From positions 1-64,000 of the forward strand of contig NZ_JAAAPJ010000016.1 in NCBI RefSeq assembly GCF_009909145.1: 64,000 nucleotides of DNA, read 5' to 3'. The notes under the pieces are model-generated. The model had not been told where the DNA came from and made no database searches. It saw only the letters and a program-made list of their open reading frames with translations. Below, one piece after another: positions 38,822-47,640 of the stretch; the first letter of the stretch is position 1; each line of letters begins with the position of its first letter. This DNA comes from Corallococcus silvisoli (GTDB taxonomy: Bacteria; Myxococcota; Myxococcia; Myxococcales; Myxococcaceae). Made by a program: the position numbers and the translations under genes.

Positions 38822-39123
38822 TGGGAATGGGTTTGATTGACATGCATCGATCCTGGTCCTCAGACAGAGGGCCAGGGTTCGCCAGCAAGGGAATCGTGGT
38901 GAGCTTCGTGGAGGGGGGACCCGCGAGCGCCTACGTCGACTTCGAATCCGAGCTGACGATGGGGCGCGTCTCCCTCTGGGAAAACGGCCTCTGTGACGTG
39001 GAACTCCTGAGCGCCGAGACTGGTGAGCAAGTTCTGTATCAACACCACGAAGGGGTCGGGGTGGACCGTCTGGTGCTGCTGCTTGAGGGGCTTGTGGAAC
39101 GGATAGGAGAGGCACGACCATGA
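38821..39123 (+). CDS. Small immunity-like protein, possibly TriTu-type
   Basis: 100 residues. The ATG at 38821 shares a base with the previous stop (TGATG) and has GGAAG upstream; an ATG at 38806 is an alternative. The pattern W-S-S-D-R-G-P, IVVSFVEGG, SAYVDFESE, RVSLWENGLCDVELL, ending in a helix, recalls the TriTu group of immunity proteins, a weak recollection only. Stop overlaps the next start (ATGA at 39120-39123). Confidence 0.5.
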   Translation: MGMGLIDMHRSWSSDRGPGFASKGIVVSFVEGGPASAYVDFESELTMGRVSLWENGLCDVELLSAETGEQVLYQHHEGVGVDRLVLLLEGLVERIGEARP

Positions 39124-39380
39124 ACTACGATGCAGTCATTGCTTCGGTCCGTGAGGACGTCCGGCAGGGGCTTTCGGTGGAGAAAGCAGTTGTTGCCCTC
39201 CATGATGCTGGGCTGACCATCGTCCAAAGCATCAAGGCGCTTATAGAACTCTATGGCATGCCGCTGAATGATGCGAAGTCAGCGGCAGCGAGCCATCCCG
39301 TCTGGGGCCGGGTCGTGAAGGCAGCTGAACCTCTGCACGATGAATTGGAGGCCTACGCGGATAGGCTCAAGAACCGATAG
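39120..39380 (+). CDS. Small helical protein in the immunity array
   Basis: 86 residues, GGAGAGG upstream, start overlapping the previous stop. Three helices (AVIASVREDVRQGLSVEKAVVALHDAG; VQSIKALIELYGM; NDAKSAAASHPVW) with a fold pattern reminiscent of the ribosomal L7/L12 C-terminal-like small proteins found near polymorphic toxins. No catalytic residues visible. Its tight coupling to the previous gene suggests the two act together. Confidence 0.55.
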   Translation: MNYDAVIASVREDVRQGLSVEKAVVALHDAGLTIVQSIKALIELYGMPLNDAKSAAASHPVWGRVVKAAEPLHDELEAYADRLKNR

Positions 39381-39421
39381 CGGGTGGCGTTGGGGTCTCC
39401 TTGATTGAGAGGCTGTCTTGA

Positions 39422-39877
39422 ATGAGCGCGAAATCAGCCGAAGACATCTGGGGGCTGGAATACGACTGGATCGCGGTCGACGCCGTGGGCCATGTCGGGT
39501 TCTTCAGCACGGCGGGGGCGGGCTATGCCCCCAAGGAGTTCCTGCGAGACACCGACGCATACTCCACGGCGATCGAAGCCATCCTGGCGTTGCCGGGGTC
39601 CGCGGATGCTTCTCCCACAGCACGACCGCTCTCAGTGGTCCACGATACGTGGCGGATGATGGCGGAGCGGGGCGTGTTCGCGTTCGACTCAAATCCAAAT
39701 GGGGGACCGTATCTGAGGGAAGCCGTTCCGAAGCATCCCATCCGTGTCGAAGAGCTCCCTGCTGAAGCCGCCACGGTTGCACGCCGGATCCTCATCGAGG
39801 GCTTGCGGTTCTCCGAGGTCCAGGAAATCGATTGCGCGCGATTGCACGAACTCTCACAGAAAGGCGCCGAGGAATGA
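39422..39877 (+). CDS. Immunity-like protein (YDWIAVD type)
   Basis: 151 residues; GAGAGG precedes the ATG. The opening EDIWGLEYDWIAVDAVGHVGFFSTAGAG is a recurring start among small proteins next to toxin genes; the rest is mixed alpha/beta with RGVFAFDSNPNGGPYLR. No signal peptide. Its stop overlaps the start of the next gene (ATGA at 39874-39877), again a coupled pair. Confidence 0.55.
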   Translation: MSAKSAEDIWGLEYDWIAVDAVGHVGFFSTAGAGYAPKEFLRDTDAYSTAIEAILALPGSADASPTARPLSVVHDTWRMMAERGVFAFDSNPNGGPYLREAVPKHPIRVEELPAEAATVARRILIEGLRFSEVQEIDCARLHELSQKGAEE

Positions 39878-40071
39878 GCGCGGCCTGGGTGGAAGCCGGA
39901 AGAATCCTAGCGGTCGACCCGACAGCGCGGGTCCCCTGTCCGGAGAAGGGCGACGGCCTGCTCACGGTCCACGACGTCCCGTTCTCCGGGGACCCGTCGA
40001 TGATGGAGCGACACCTGGTCTGTGCCACCTGTGGCACACGCAACGTGCTCCGCATGAGCGCCCCGGTGTGA
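39874..40071 (+). CDS. Small Cys-containing protein closing the immunity array
   Basis: 65 residues; GAGGA precedes the ATG. A V-x-C-P element near residue 22 and CATCGTRN near residue 55 give three cysteines of a zinc-ribbon-like unit, with a loop carrying GLLTVHDVPF between. Such small ribbons occur beside Rhs/CDI toxins. Last gene of the island: its stop is separated by one base from the convergent YkgJ-type gene. Confidence 0.6.
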   Translation: MSAAWVEAGRILAVDPTARVPCPEKGDGLLTVHDVPFSGDPSMMERHLVCATCGTRNVLRMSAPV

Positions 40072-40072
40072 C

Positions 40073-40558
40073 TCACCCCGAACGCCGGAACCGCCCCCGG
40101 AAGTGGCGGTCCAGGTACACCTCCGCGTGCGCCAGCGCCTCGCGGGCCTCCCCTGACAGCGACAGCTCCGCCGCGCCGGTCCTCGCCTGCCGCATCACGC
40201 TGCCCGGCCCGCTCCCAGGGGAAGCCAGCGTGCGGCCCACCGCCGCCACCTTCGCGTGAGCCGTGTCCACCACGCCCTTCGCCTCCTCCAGGGACACCTC
40301 TCCCTCCGCGAGCGCGTTGAACAGCTGGCAGCGGTAGCGGCGGCACGCCTCCGGACGCGCCTCGTAGACCGTGCAGCACAAGCCGTCCAACGCGGCGCAG
40401 CGCTGGGCCAACACCGGGGCGCCGTCCTCCCGCACCGCCAGCGGCAGACCGCGCTGGCGCAGCACCTCCGCCTCCCCCGCCTGGAGCGGGACCTGCGTGA
40501 AGAGCGTGCCGTCACAGCACATGCCGCAGTGGAGGCAGAGGGTGGACAAGGAGGACAT
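40073..40558 (-). CDS. YkgJ-family cysteine-cluster protein
   Basis: 161 residues from the ATG at 40558 (a GTG at 40588 is possible). The N-terminal CLHCGMCCDG plus later CAALDGLCCTVYEARPEACRRYRC are the conserved cysteines of the YkgJ/CxxCxxCC family, which probably bind an Fe-S cluster or zinc. Function of the family is not established. No partner gene adjacent in operon. Confidence 0.85.
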   Translation of the reverse strand: MSSLSTLCLHCGMCCDGTLFTQVPLQAGEAEVLRQRGLPLAVREDGAPVLAQRCAALDGLCCTVYEARPEACRRYRCQLFNALAEGEVSLEEAKGVVDTAHAKVAAVGRTLASPGSGPGSVMRQARTGAAELSLSGEAREALAHAEVYLDRHFRGRFRRSG

Positions 40559-40977
40559 GGCCACCCGGGATAACGTCCCGAGGGCCACGAGTCATCCCCC
40601 ACGGGTGTACGCGCCGACTTCCACCCCCCAAGGCAAGCCATGTCTCACCAGCCGACATGCGACATGTCCCGCCGTGTTCCATGTGTCGGAGGCCCCCTGA
40701 CTTCGTGGGTGACGTGTGACCCGAGGGGCTGGAGCCAGCCGCACCTGTCTCAAAAGGCCATGCGCCTGTCCGAGAAAGAAATTCTCCGCGCGTGAGAAGC
40801 CAGTGCGTGACAGTCCAAAGGACGTCCACGGACACGGCCCGTAGGTCCGAGTGCAGAAGGGGTGAATGATCTCCACTCTGTGGGAATCCGAGTTCCCCGG
40901 GTCGCGCGTAACTGGGGAGAGCACTGTTTCTTCGGACGTCGTAGAATCATGCCCCGTAGCACCTCAGGGAGCCCCCC
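40559..40977. other. Divergent intergenic region
   Basis: 419 bases between the YkgJ-type gene (minus) and the PilZ gene (plus). No credible gene is present. A TAGAAT element at ~40941-40946 could be a -10 box for the PilZ gene, but no matching -35 is evident. Confidence 0.5.
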
Positions 40978-43020
40978 ATGCACACGGACACTCACGACGC
41001 GCCGGCCGGCCGCGAAGCCCTCCTCGGATATCGGGTGGGGACGGAGTTGAGCGCGGCGGCTTCTTTTGGCGCGGACTTCTCCCCCGGGCGTCTGGTGCAG
41101 CTGTCCCTGGAGCATCTAACGCTCCACCTGGAGTCGCGCACGGTGCCTCGCAAGGGGCAGGCGGCGTCGGTGGTGGTGGGTGAAGGCGAGCGGTGGGCCA
41201 CCGCGCTCGACGCGGAGGTGATTGGCGTCAACGCCGCGCGGCCGGAGGTCAGCCTGCGCTTCGTCGCGCCGCCCCTGGATGCCGGCCGCCGCATCGTGGG
41301 CCTGCTGGAGTCGCTGCGCGACAACGGCCTGCTCCTCACGCCGGAGACACGGCCCGTGTGGCGCGAGCAGATTGACCACCCGGAGCGCGTGGCGCGCATC
41401 TGCGAGGCGCTCGCCTCGCGCCAGGCCCGCGGCGTCCTGCGCTCCCAGGACGGCCAGGCCGTGGCGCAGGTCACCGCCGCCTTCCACGAACCGCTGCAGG
41501 ACCTGTTCGGCTGGCACCTGCACGGCGCGCTTCCCCCGGGCCCCTTCACCCTGGAGGCCTTCGGCTATTCCAGCGTGGTGCACTTCCAGATGGACCAGGC
41601 GCGCATGGAGGGCGGCCTGCTGGTGATGCCTTCACCCACGTCGCTCGTGCGCTTCCGCCACCGCTGGCTGCGCCGCACGCAGGCCAGCGCGTCGTGCACG
41701 CTGGACTTCGACCATCCGCTCTGGCCCCAGGTGCACGTGCGCCGCGGCCTGCTGGATGTCTCCTACGAAGGCCTGTCCTTCCTCACGGAGCCTGGCGAGG
41801 ACCTGATGTATCCGGGCCTGCGCCTGCCGGTCATCGAAGTGGGCATGGATGACCACCTGCCGGTGCGGCTGCGCGCGGAGGTGCGCAACATCTCCAGCAC
41901 GCCCAACGGCCGCCGCTGCGGCGTGAGCGTCCGGCCCCTGGACGCGGAGGGCGCCCGCGCGTGGCGCGCGCTGGTGGAGGCCCAGGCCCACCCCTCCACG
42001 AAGGTGGACGGCGACTGGAACGACTCCACCTGGAAGCTCTTCGAACGGTCCGGCTACTTCCGCCTGCCGGGCAAGGAGCCGGAGAAGTTCACCAGCCTGC
42101 GCGACCAGTTCGACCGGACCCAGAACAAGCTCCAGGAGGCGCCGCTCCTGGGCTACCGCGTGGTGCGCCCCGCGGACGAAGGCGTGGAGGCCACGCTGTC
42201 CGTGCTCAAGCCCTACGCGGGCAGCTGGATGGCCCACCAGCTGGCGCGGCACCAGCCCCCGGGCAGCCGCTCCACCGCGCGCGAGGCCCTGCGCGACATC
42301 TACCTGCGCGGCTACGAGCCCACGCAGGTGGATCCGGAGGTGAAGTGGTTCTTCGCCTACTGCGAGGCGAACGTGCGCTGGGTGCGCTACACCAAGTTCG
42401 ACTTCGCCACCTGGTACGCGCACACCGGCCAGACGTGCCTCGTGCCCTTCCGCCTGATGGAAGGGGAGGTGGACTCGGTCTGGCAGGCGCCCGCGAATAT
42501 CGCCCTGGACGCGCCCACCGCCGAGGAGCGCGCGGCGTTCTTCGCGCGGGTGGCCCACACCCGCCCGGAGGCCTACCGGGAGGCGCTGGACCTGGTGCCC
42601 GAGCGCTTCGACCTGCGCACCATGCGCACCGGCTGGGGGGAGGCGGGCCTGTCCCGCGAGCGCGAGCTGGTGGTGGCCCGTCACCAGGGCCGCGCCGTGG
42701 CGTTCGCGGTGTTCGAGTCCGCGCAGCCGGGGCTCAACCTTTTCAACGTGCTGGATGGCGTGCGCCTGGTGCCGCTCGCGGACGACGCGAGCCCGGAGGT
42801 GCAGGACGCGTTCGTGGCGCTGCTGGGCCGCGCGGCGGAGTGGTACCGCGCCCGCGACCGCAAGGTGTTCGTCCACTACGTGGAGGCCACCTGCGTGGAG
42901 TACGCGGAGCGCGTGTCGCTGGCGGACCTGGGCGACGGCAAGCTGTGGGTGATGTCCGCGCGCCTGCTGCCGGAGTTCCTGGAGCACCTCTGCGAATCCA
43001 CCACGCCGCGCGCCGCGTGA
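40978..43020 (+). CDS. PilZ-domain protein with acyltransferase-like C-terminal half
   Basis: 680 residues; AGGGAG precedes the ATG. The middle has a PilZ c-di-GMP-binding module: basic RxxxR-type cluster RFRHRWLRR (225-233) and D-V-S-Y-E-G (260-265), within a six-strand barrel to ~330. The first ~220 residues have a YcgR-like beta layout plus a helical insert. From ~385 to the end the sequence (YRVVRPADEG, YCEANVRWVRYTKFDF, ARHQGRAVAFAVFES, YRARDRKVFVHYVEA) has the strand/helix order of GNAT-like N-acyltransferases. A c-di-GMP-controlled transferase is an inference. Confidence 0.7.
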   Translation: MHTDTHDAPAGREALLGYRVGTELSAAASFGADFSPGRLVQLSLEHLTLHLESRTVPRKGQAASVVVGEGERWATALDAEVIGVNAARPEVSLRFVAPPLDAGRRIVGLLESLRDNGLLLTPETRPVWREQIDHPERVARICEALASRQARGVLRSQDGQAVAQVTAAFHEPLQDLFGWHLHGALPPGPFTLEAFGYSSVVHFQMDQARMEGGLLVMPSPTSLVRFRHRWLRRTQASASCTLDFDHPLWPQVHVRRGLLDVSYEGLSFLTEPGEDLMYPGLRLPVIEVGMDDHLPVRLRAEVRNISSTPNGRRCGVSVRPLDAEGARAWRALVEAQAHPSTKVDGDWNDSTWKLFERSGYFRLPGKEPEKFTSLRDQFDRTQNKLQEAPLLGYRVVRPADEGVEATLSVLKPYAGSWMAHQLARHQPPGSRSTAREALRDIYLRGYEPTQVDPEVKWFFAYCEANVRWVRYTKFDFATWYAHTGQTCLVPFRLMEGEVDSVWQAPANIALDAPTAEERAAFFARVAHTRPEAYREALDLVPERFDLRTMRTGWGEAGLSRERELVVARHQGRAVAFAVFESAQPGLNLFNVLDGVRLVPLADDASPEVQDAFVALLGRAAEWYRARDRKVFVHYVEATCVEYAERVSLADLGDGKLWVMSARLLPEFLEHLCESTTPRAA

Positions 43021-43033
43021 CGCAGAGGCGCGC

Positions 43034-43068
43034 GGCCCGGGCCGGCCGAGGCAACCCGGCCCGGTGCC
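43034..43068. terminator. Hairpin between convergent PilZ and NYN genes
   Basis: A perfect 9-base stem (CCGGGCCGG / CCGGCCCGG, 43037-43045 and 43056-43064) with a 10-base loop, extended by three pairs after a one-base bulge. It lies midway between two convergent stops; no U-tract. Confidence 0.5.
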
Positions 43069-43078
43069 GCTGGAAGGC

Positions 43079-44065
43079 CTAGAGGCCCTCGTCCTCGGGG
43101 TCCGGATAGGACTCCAGCTCCTCGTCCTCCTCCTCCACGGCGACGGGCGCCTTGGGGGCCCGTCCCTTGCCGCCCTTCGCGTCGCGGGCCGGCGCGCCGA
43201 AGTCCGAGTCCGGGCCCACGATGTAGCCCTGGCGGCCCTGCTGGATGCGGCGGAGCAGGCCCTCCTGCTCCAGCGCCTCCAGCAGACGCGCGAAGGTGGA
43301 GAAGCCGTGGTCGCGCTCGTCGAAGTCGGGCTCCTTGCGGACGATGGTCTCCTTGACGAGCGACGGGTTGAGCGGGCCGGTCGCGCGGCGCAGCAGGCTC
43401 AGCACCACCTCGCGCGCGATGGCGGGCACCTCCGCCTTGGGCTTGCCGCCCTTGGACTCGGCGGCCTCCTTGCCGGAGGCCTTGGAATCATGGCCCTTGT
43501 CGTGGCCCTTGCCGCCCCGCTTGCCGCCCTTGGCGTCGTCACCCTTGGCGCCCCGGCCGCCGTGGTCCTTGTCCTTGTGCGAGGACTCACCGCGGTGCTT
43601 GGGCCGCATGTAGATGAACTGGTCGCACGCCTTCACGAACATCTGCGAGCTGGCCTCCCTCACGGCGAGGCCAATGACGGTGCGGCCATTCTCACGCAGC
43701 TTGTACGCGAGGGGGCAGAAGTCGCTGTCGCCGGAGGCGATGACGAAGGTGTCGATCTGCTCGCGCGCGTAGCACAGCTCCAGCGCGTCGATGACCAGGC
43801 GCATGTCCGCGCTGTTCTTGCCCGCGCGGGTGGAGGGGGGCACGTCCACCAGCTCCACGCCCACGTCGTGCAGGCGCTGCTTCGCGTCCTCGAAGCGCGA
43901 CCAGTTGCAGTAGGCGCGGCGGAAGACCACCTTGCCCTGCTCCAACAGCTGGTCCAGCGCGGGCTGCAGGTCGAACTGGTTGGCGCTGATGCCGGTGTTG
44001 GTGACCAGGTTCTCGAAGTCGATGAAAAGGGCGATGCGGTGCTGCTCGTCGGTACGTCCAGCCAA
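43079..44065 (-). CDS. NYN (LabA/DUF88)-LOTUS protein
   Basis: 328 residues from a TTG at 44065 with GAGG six bases upstream; upstream sequence in frame lacks protein character. Residues ~10-160 are a NYN PIN-like domain: IALFIDFENLV (Asp16), KNSADMRLVIDAL (Asp87), IASGDSDFCPLAYKLRENG (Asp113/Asp115), forming a metal site. A ~70-residue Lys/Gly/Asp linker follows, then an OST-HTH/LOTUS RNA-binding domain (REVVLSLLRRATGPLNPSLVK, DERDHGFSTFARLLEALEQEGLL). It ends in an acidic tail. This combination suggests an RNA-processing ribonuclease that binds structured RNA. Confidence 0.85.
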   Translation of the reverse strand: MAGRTDEQHRIALFIDFENLVTNTGISANQFDLQPALDQLLEQGKVVFRRAYCNWSRFEDAKQRLHDVGVELVDVPPSTRAGKNSADMRLVIDALELCYAREQIDTFVIASGDSDFCPLAYKLRENGRTVIGLAVREASSQMFVKACDQFIYMRPKHRGESSHKDKDHGGRGAKGDDAKGGKRGGKGHDKGHDSKASGKEAAESKGGKPKAEVPAIAREVVLSLLRRATGPLNPSLVKETIVRKEPDFDERDHGFSTFARLLEALEQEGLLRRIQQGRQGYIVGPDSDFGAPARDAKGGKGRAPKAPVAVEEEDEELESYPDPEDEGL

Positions 44066-44236
44066 AAGGTGCCTCGTATTCGTTTGCGAGCGGTCCTTGG
44101 CTCGCGTGTGCTCCACCCTACTGTGTTGCCGCTCCCGCACGCACGGCCCGTGTTCCGCCGCTGAACATTCCGCGCATCCCACCCTACGTTTCGGAGGAGC
44201 CGGGGGATGGCCCCCCGGGGACACGGAGGTGTAACG

Positions 44237-44707
44237 ATGATGCGCAGATTCTCCAAGGGATGGCGAGCCGTGGCATGGAGCGCACCAACGCTCGGTCTCT
44301 TGTTGTTTTCGGGTGTGGCGATGGCGGAGCCACCGAACATCAGCAGTGAAGGAGCTGAGGGCCCGACGAGCCCCTCCGATCTCGCCGAGGGGCCGAGCAC
44401 GACCAGCCCGACGAACGTCCCGCACACGGTTTCAAGCTCGGCGCCTTCGCAAATGACCCAGAACCTGTCCGTGCGGCAGGTCTCCCCGGACATGGACAAG
44501 GTGAAGCAGGTCACCGGGCCCGTCGTGAAGCGGGAAGGTCTCAACCTGTATGTCCAGGACGTGTCCGGAGCCGTCGTGCCGTTGGACATGAGCGCCCTCC
44601 AGGTTCGCAAGATGCCGCGCGATGGGCAGGAGGTCGTGGCCCTCTATGAGGTGCAGGGGAACCTGACCAACGTGGCCCTGTCCATCCAGGGGGAGAAACT
44701 GGACTGA
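44237..44707 (+). CDS. Secreted protein of unknown function
   Basis: 156 residues; ACGGAGG precedes two adjacent ATGs (44237, 44240). A Sec signal peptide ends near AMA-EP (residue ~31), a Ser/Thr/Pro-rich linker to ~75, then a compact beta domain (GPVVKREGLNLYVQDVSGAVVPLDMSAL, DGQEVVALYEVQGNLTNVALS) that looks like a small OB-type barrel. Family not recognised. Divergent from the NYN-LOTUS gene. Confidence 0.6.
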   Translation: MMRRFSKGWRAVAWSAPTLGLLLFSGVAMAEPPNISSEGAEGPTSPSDLAEGPSTTSPTNVPHTVSSSAPSQMTQNLSVRQVSPDMDKVKQVTGPVVKREGLNLYVQDVSGAVVPLDMSALQVRKMPRDGQEVVALYEVQGNLTNVALSIQGEKLD

Positions 44708-44722
44708 CGGCTGTCCGGCCCT

Positions 44723-45736
44723 TCAGTCCGGCTTCTTGCCGCGCACCTCGTCCAGGACGCTCAGGTCCACGAGCCCCGCGATGTCGTCGCTGGGGATGAA
44801 CCCCAGGTCCTTCGCGTTGCGCGCGGACGTGGCGAGCGCGGAGGGCACCGGATCCAGGCTCGGCTCCAGGCGGGAGAATGCGTCCTGGAGCACGGGCACC
44901 GGCAGGGGCTTGCGCGTGAGCTGGCCGAAGGCGGCGTTGGTCGCGGTGGCGAAGGCCGCCGGGTCCGCGCGCCAGCGCTCGGTCAGCTGCACGTGCGTGC
45001 GCAGGAGCGCGGCGATGCGCGGGCGCTGCGTCTCCAGCACCTTCTTCGTCGTCACCACCACCGTGGTGGGGAAGCGCCTGTCCGGCCACAGGTCGCGCTC
45101 GTCCACCAGGATGTGCCCGCCCCCTTCGGCGAGCATGCGCGCGCCCCAGGGCTCCGGGACCCACGCTCCCTCGATGGCGCCCTGGATGTACTGCGCCAGG
45201 ATGTCCGGGTTGCTGATGGGAATCACCTGCACGTCACCCCCCGCGTCCGTGGCGATGCCCAGCTTCTGGGCCTTGAGCCAGTGGCGCAGGGCGATGTCCT
45301 GGGTGTTGCCCAGCTGCGGCGTCGCCAGCTTCTTGCCCTTCAGGTCCGCGGGGCTCTTCGCCGTCTTCACCACCAGCACCGCGCCGTCATTCACCGCGCC
45401 CGCGATGATGCGCAGCTCCCGGCCGGCCTTGAGGTACGTGTTGATGGCGGGGCCGGGCCCCACGTAGGCCACGTCCACGGAGCCCGCCACCAGCGCCTCC
45501 ATGGCGGCGGGGCCCGCGTTGAACTGCTTCACCTCCACGTGGCCCATGCCGGGCTGCGAGGCGAACAGGCCCTCCGAGTTCGCCACCAACGCCTGCGCGT
45601 GCGTGATGTTGGGGAAGAAGGCCACGCGCAAGGGGGCGTTGGCGCCCGAGTCCGCGTCCTTCTTGCAGGACGCGACGCCGGTCAGGAGGACGCAGAGGCC
45701 AACGAGGAGGAGGAGCCGCGGACGCGAGGGAGACAT
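44723..45736 (-). CDS. SsuA/NMT1-type ABC substrate-binding lipoprotein
   Basis: 337 residues. Lipobox GVASC (Cys24). The mature protein follows the SsuA/TauA fold: LRVAFFPNITHAQALVANSEGLF, GPAAMEALVAGSVDVAYVGPGPAINTY, KGKKLATPQLGNTQDIALRHWL, and DERDLWPDRRFPTTVVVTTKKVLE. These bind sulfonates, taurine, nitrate or similar. Third gene of an ATPase-permease-receptor operon; no desulfonating monooxygenase is present, so the ligand is open. Confidence 0.85.
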   Translation of the reverse strand: MSPSRPRLLLLVGLCVLLTGVASCKKDADSGANAPLRVAFFPNITHAQALVANSEGLFASQPGMGHVEVKQFNAGPAAMEALVAGSVDVAYVGPGPAINTYLKAGRELRIIAGAVNDGAVLVVKTAKSPADLKGKKLATPQLGNTQDIALRHWLKAQKLGIATDAGGDVQVIPISNPDILAQYIQGAIEGAWVPEPWGARMLAEGGGHILVDERDLWPDRRFPTTVVVTTKKVLETQRPRIAALLRTHVQLTERWRADPAAFATATNAAFGQLTRKPLPVPVLQDAFSRLEPSLDPVPSALATSARNAKDLGFIPSDDIAGLVDLSVLDEVRGKKPD

Positions 45737-45812
45737 GGCGCGTCACGCTAATGGAGAATCCCCGTCCGGTATCCATGTCCGTTGCGTCCATGGGGACCAA
45801 GCGTTTCCGGGC

Positions 45813-46571
45813 TCACACCGCCGTCAGGCCCCAGCGCCGGCGCAGCCGCGTCTCCACCGTCTGGAAGAGGACGCGGTCCACGGTGATGCCAATCAGGATG
45901 ATGGCCAGCATCACCGCCATCACCTGGGACACGTCCATCAGCTCGCGGCCCATGGTGAGCAGCTGGCCCAGGCCGCCGGAGACGAAGAGCAGCTCGCCCG
46001 CCAGCAGCGCCCGCCACGCGAAGCTCCACCCCAGCTTGAGGCCGGTGACGATGCCGGGCAGGGCGCCGGGCAGCAGCACGCCGAAGTAGAAGCGGAAGCC
46101 GCGCACGCCCAGCGTCCGGGCCACGCGCGCCAGCTGCGGGTCCAGGCCGTTGACCGCGTCCTCGGTGGCGATGGCGATGCCCAGCACGCTGCCCATCACC
46201 ACCACGAAGAGGATGGCGCCGTCGTTGAGGCCGAACCACAGCAGCGCCAGGGGCAGCCAGCAGATGGAGGGCAGCGCCTGGAGGCCCATCACCACCGGCT
46301 TCACCGCGTTGCGGAAGAAGGCCAGCCGGGCCATGAGCAGCCCCAGCGGCACGCCGATGGCCACGGAGATGACGTAGGCGCGCGTCAGCCGGCCCAGCGA
46401 GCGCAGCGTGGCGCCGCCCAGCTGCCCGTCGCGGGCCATGGCGATGAGCGTCTTGACCACCTCCACGGGCCCGGGGAACAGGTGCGGGTTCCACACCCCG
46501 GAGCGCGACAGCGCCTCCCAGGCCGCGAACAGCAGCGCGAGCACCCCCAGCTTCTGCGCCCATTTCAGCAT
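45813..46571 (-). CDS. ABC transporter permease (SsuC/TauC type)
   Basis: 252 residues with about six membrane helices and the permease EAA-like loop (ARVARTLGVRGFRFYFGVLLPGALPGIVTGLKLG). It begins with the conserved LFAAWEALSRSGVWNPHLFPGPVEVVKTL of the nitrate/sulfonate/taurine importer family. It lies 15 bases after the ATPase gene and 76 bases before the binding-protein gene on the same strand. Confidence 0.88.
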   Translation of the reverse strand: MLKWAQKLGVLALLFAAWEALSRSGVWNPHLFPGPVEVVKTLIAMARDGQLGGATLRSLGRLTRAYVISVAIGVPLGLLMARLAFFRNAVKPVVMGLQALPSICWLPLALLWFGLNDGAILFVVVMGSVLGIAIATEDAVNGLDPQLARVARTLGVRGFRFYFGVLLPGALPGIVTGLKLGWSFAWRALLAGELLFVSGGLGQLLTMGRELMDVSQVMAVMLAIILIGITVDRVLFQTVETRLRRRWGLTAV

Positions 46572-46586
46572 GGCGGTGTCCCCTTC

Positions 46587-47522
46587 CTAGCGGCCGGTCA
46601 CGACGCTGGGACGCGTCAGGCTGGAAGGCGTCTGCGTGCGGCGGGGCAGGGGCTCCAGGGGCGGGGCGTCCAGCCCGGGGCCCTCCACGGCGCGCAGGCG
46701 GTGGCGGATGTCGCGCGCCATCGCGTCCAGGGACGGGTCCTCCAGCGAGCGAGGCATGGGCAGTTGGATCTCCAGGTCCTCCACCACGCGCCCGGGGCGG
46801 GGCGCCATCAGCACCACGCGGGTGCCCAGCATCAGCGCCTCCTGCACGTCGTGGGTGACGAACACCACCGTCTTGCCGGAGCGCAGCCAGATGGACTGCA
46901 GCAGCTCCTGCATGTGCACGCGCGTCTGGGCATCCAGCGCGCCGAAGGGCTCGTCCATCAGCAGCACGGTGGGGTCCACCGCGAGCGCCCGCGCGAGGCT
47001 GGCGCGCATCTTCATGCCGCCGGAGAGCTGGTGCGGCAGCGTGTCCGCGAAGCCGTCCAGGCGCACGCGCTGGATGAAGGTGTCCGCGCGCGCGCGGCGC
47101 TCGGCGCGAGGGACGCCCCGGGCCCCCAGCGCGAAGGTGATGTTGCCGCGCACGGTGAGCCAGGGGAACAGCGCGGCCTCCTGGAACATCAGGAGCCGGT
47201 CCGGCCCGGGGCCGTGGATGGGCTTGCCGTCAATGGCCACGCTGCCGCCGGTGGGCGCCACGTGGCCCGCCAGCGCGTAGAGCAGGGTGGACTTGCCACA
47301 CCCGGACGGGCCGAGCAGGCAGACGAACTCCCCCGAGCGGACGTTGAGGTTCACGTCCTTCAGCGCCACGACCTTGTTGGCGTAGTGGTGGCCCAGCTGG
47401 GCGATGGAGATCTTCGCCCGGTCCGCGTTCACGTTCGCGGGCCGCAGCAGGTGGGGCGCCGCCTGGCGCAAGCCCCGCATCCGCTCGATGAGGCGTCGAA
47501 GCATTCGCCACAACCTATTCAT
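46587..47522 (-). CDS. ABC transporter ATPase (SsuB/TauB type)
   Basis: 311 residues from the ATG at 47522; an ATG at 47504 is also possible. Walker A LLGPSGCGKSTLL, Q-loop LMFQEAALFPW, signature LSGGMKMRASLARALA, Walker B VLLMDEPFGALD and H-loop FVTHDVQEA are all present. The C-terminal ~40 residues extend beyond the usual SsuB length. First gene of the importer operon; it energises uptake through the permease. Confidence 0.9.
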   Translation of the reverse strand: MNRLWRMLRRLIERMRGLRQAAPHLLRPANVNADRAKISIAQLGHHYANKVVALKDVNLNVRSGEFVCLLGPSGCGKSTLLYALAGHVAPTGGSVAIDGKPIHGPGPDRLLMFQEAALFPWLTVRGNITFALGARGVPRAERRARADTFIQRVRLDGFADTLPHQLSGGMKMRASLARALAVDPTVLLMDEPFGALDAQTRVHMQELLQSIWLRSGKTVVFVTHDVQEALMLGTRVVLMAPRPGRVVEDLEIQLPMPRSLEDPSLDAMARDIRHRLRAVEGPGLDAPPLEPLPRRTQTPSSLTRPSVVTGR

Positions 47523-47640
47523 CTGCCCCGAGGTCGCACAGGCGGGGCCTGGAAGCGGGCAGGCGCCTTCCACTGTAGGACAGGTGGTGACGCCCGCGCC
47601 GCCTGGCCGGCTGCTTTTCGGGGTGGGGCCTGGGGCCCTG

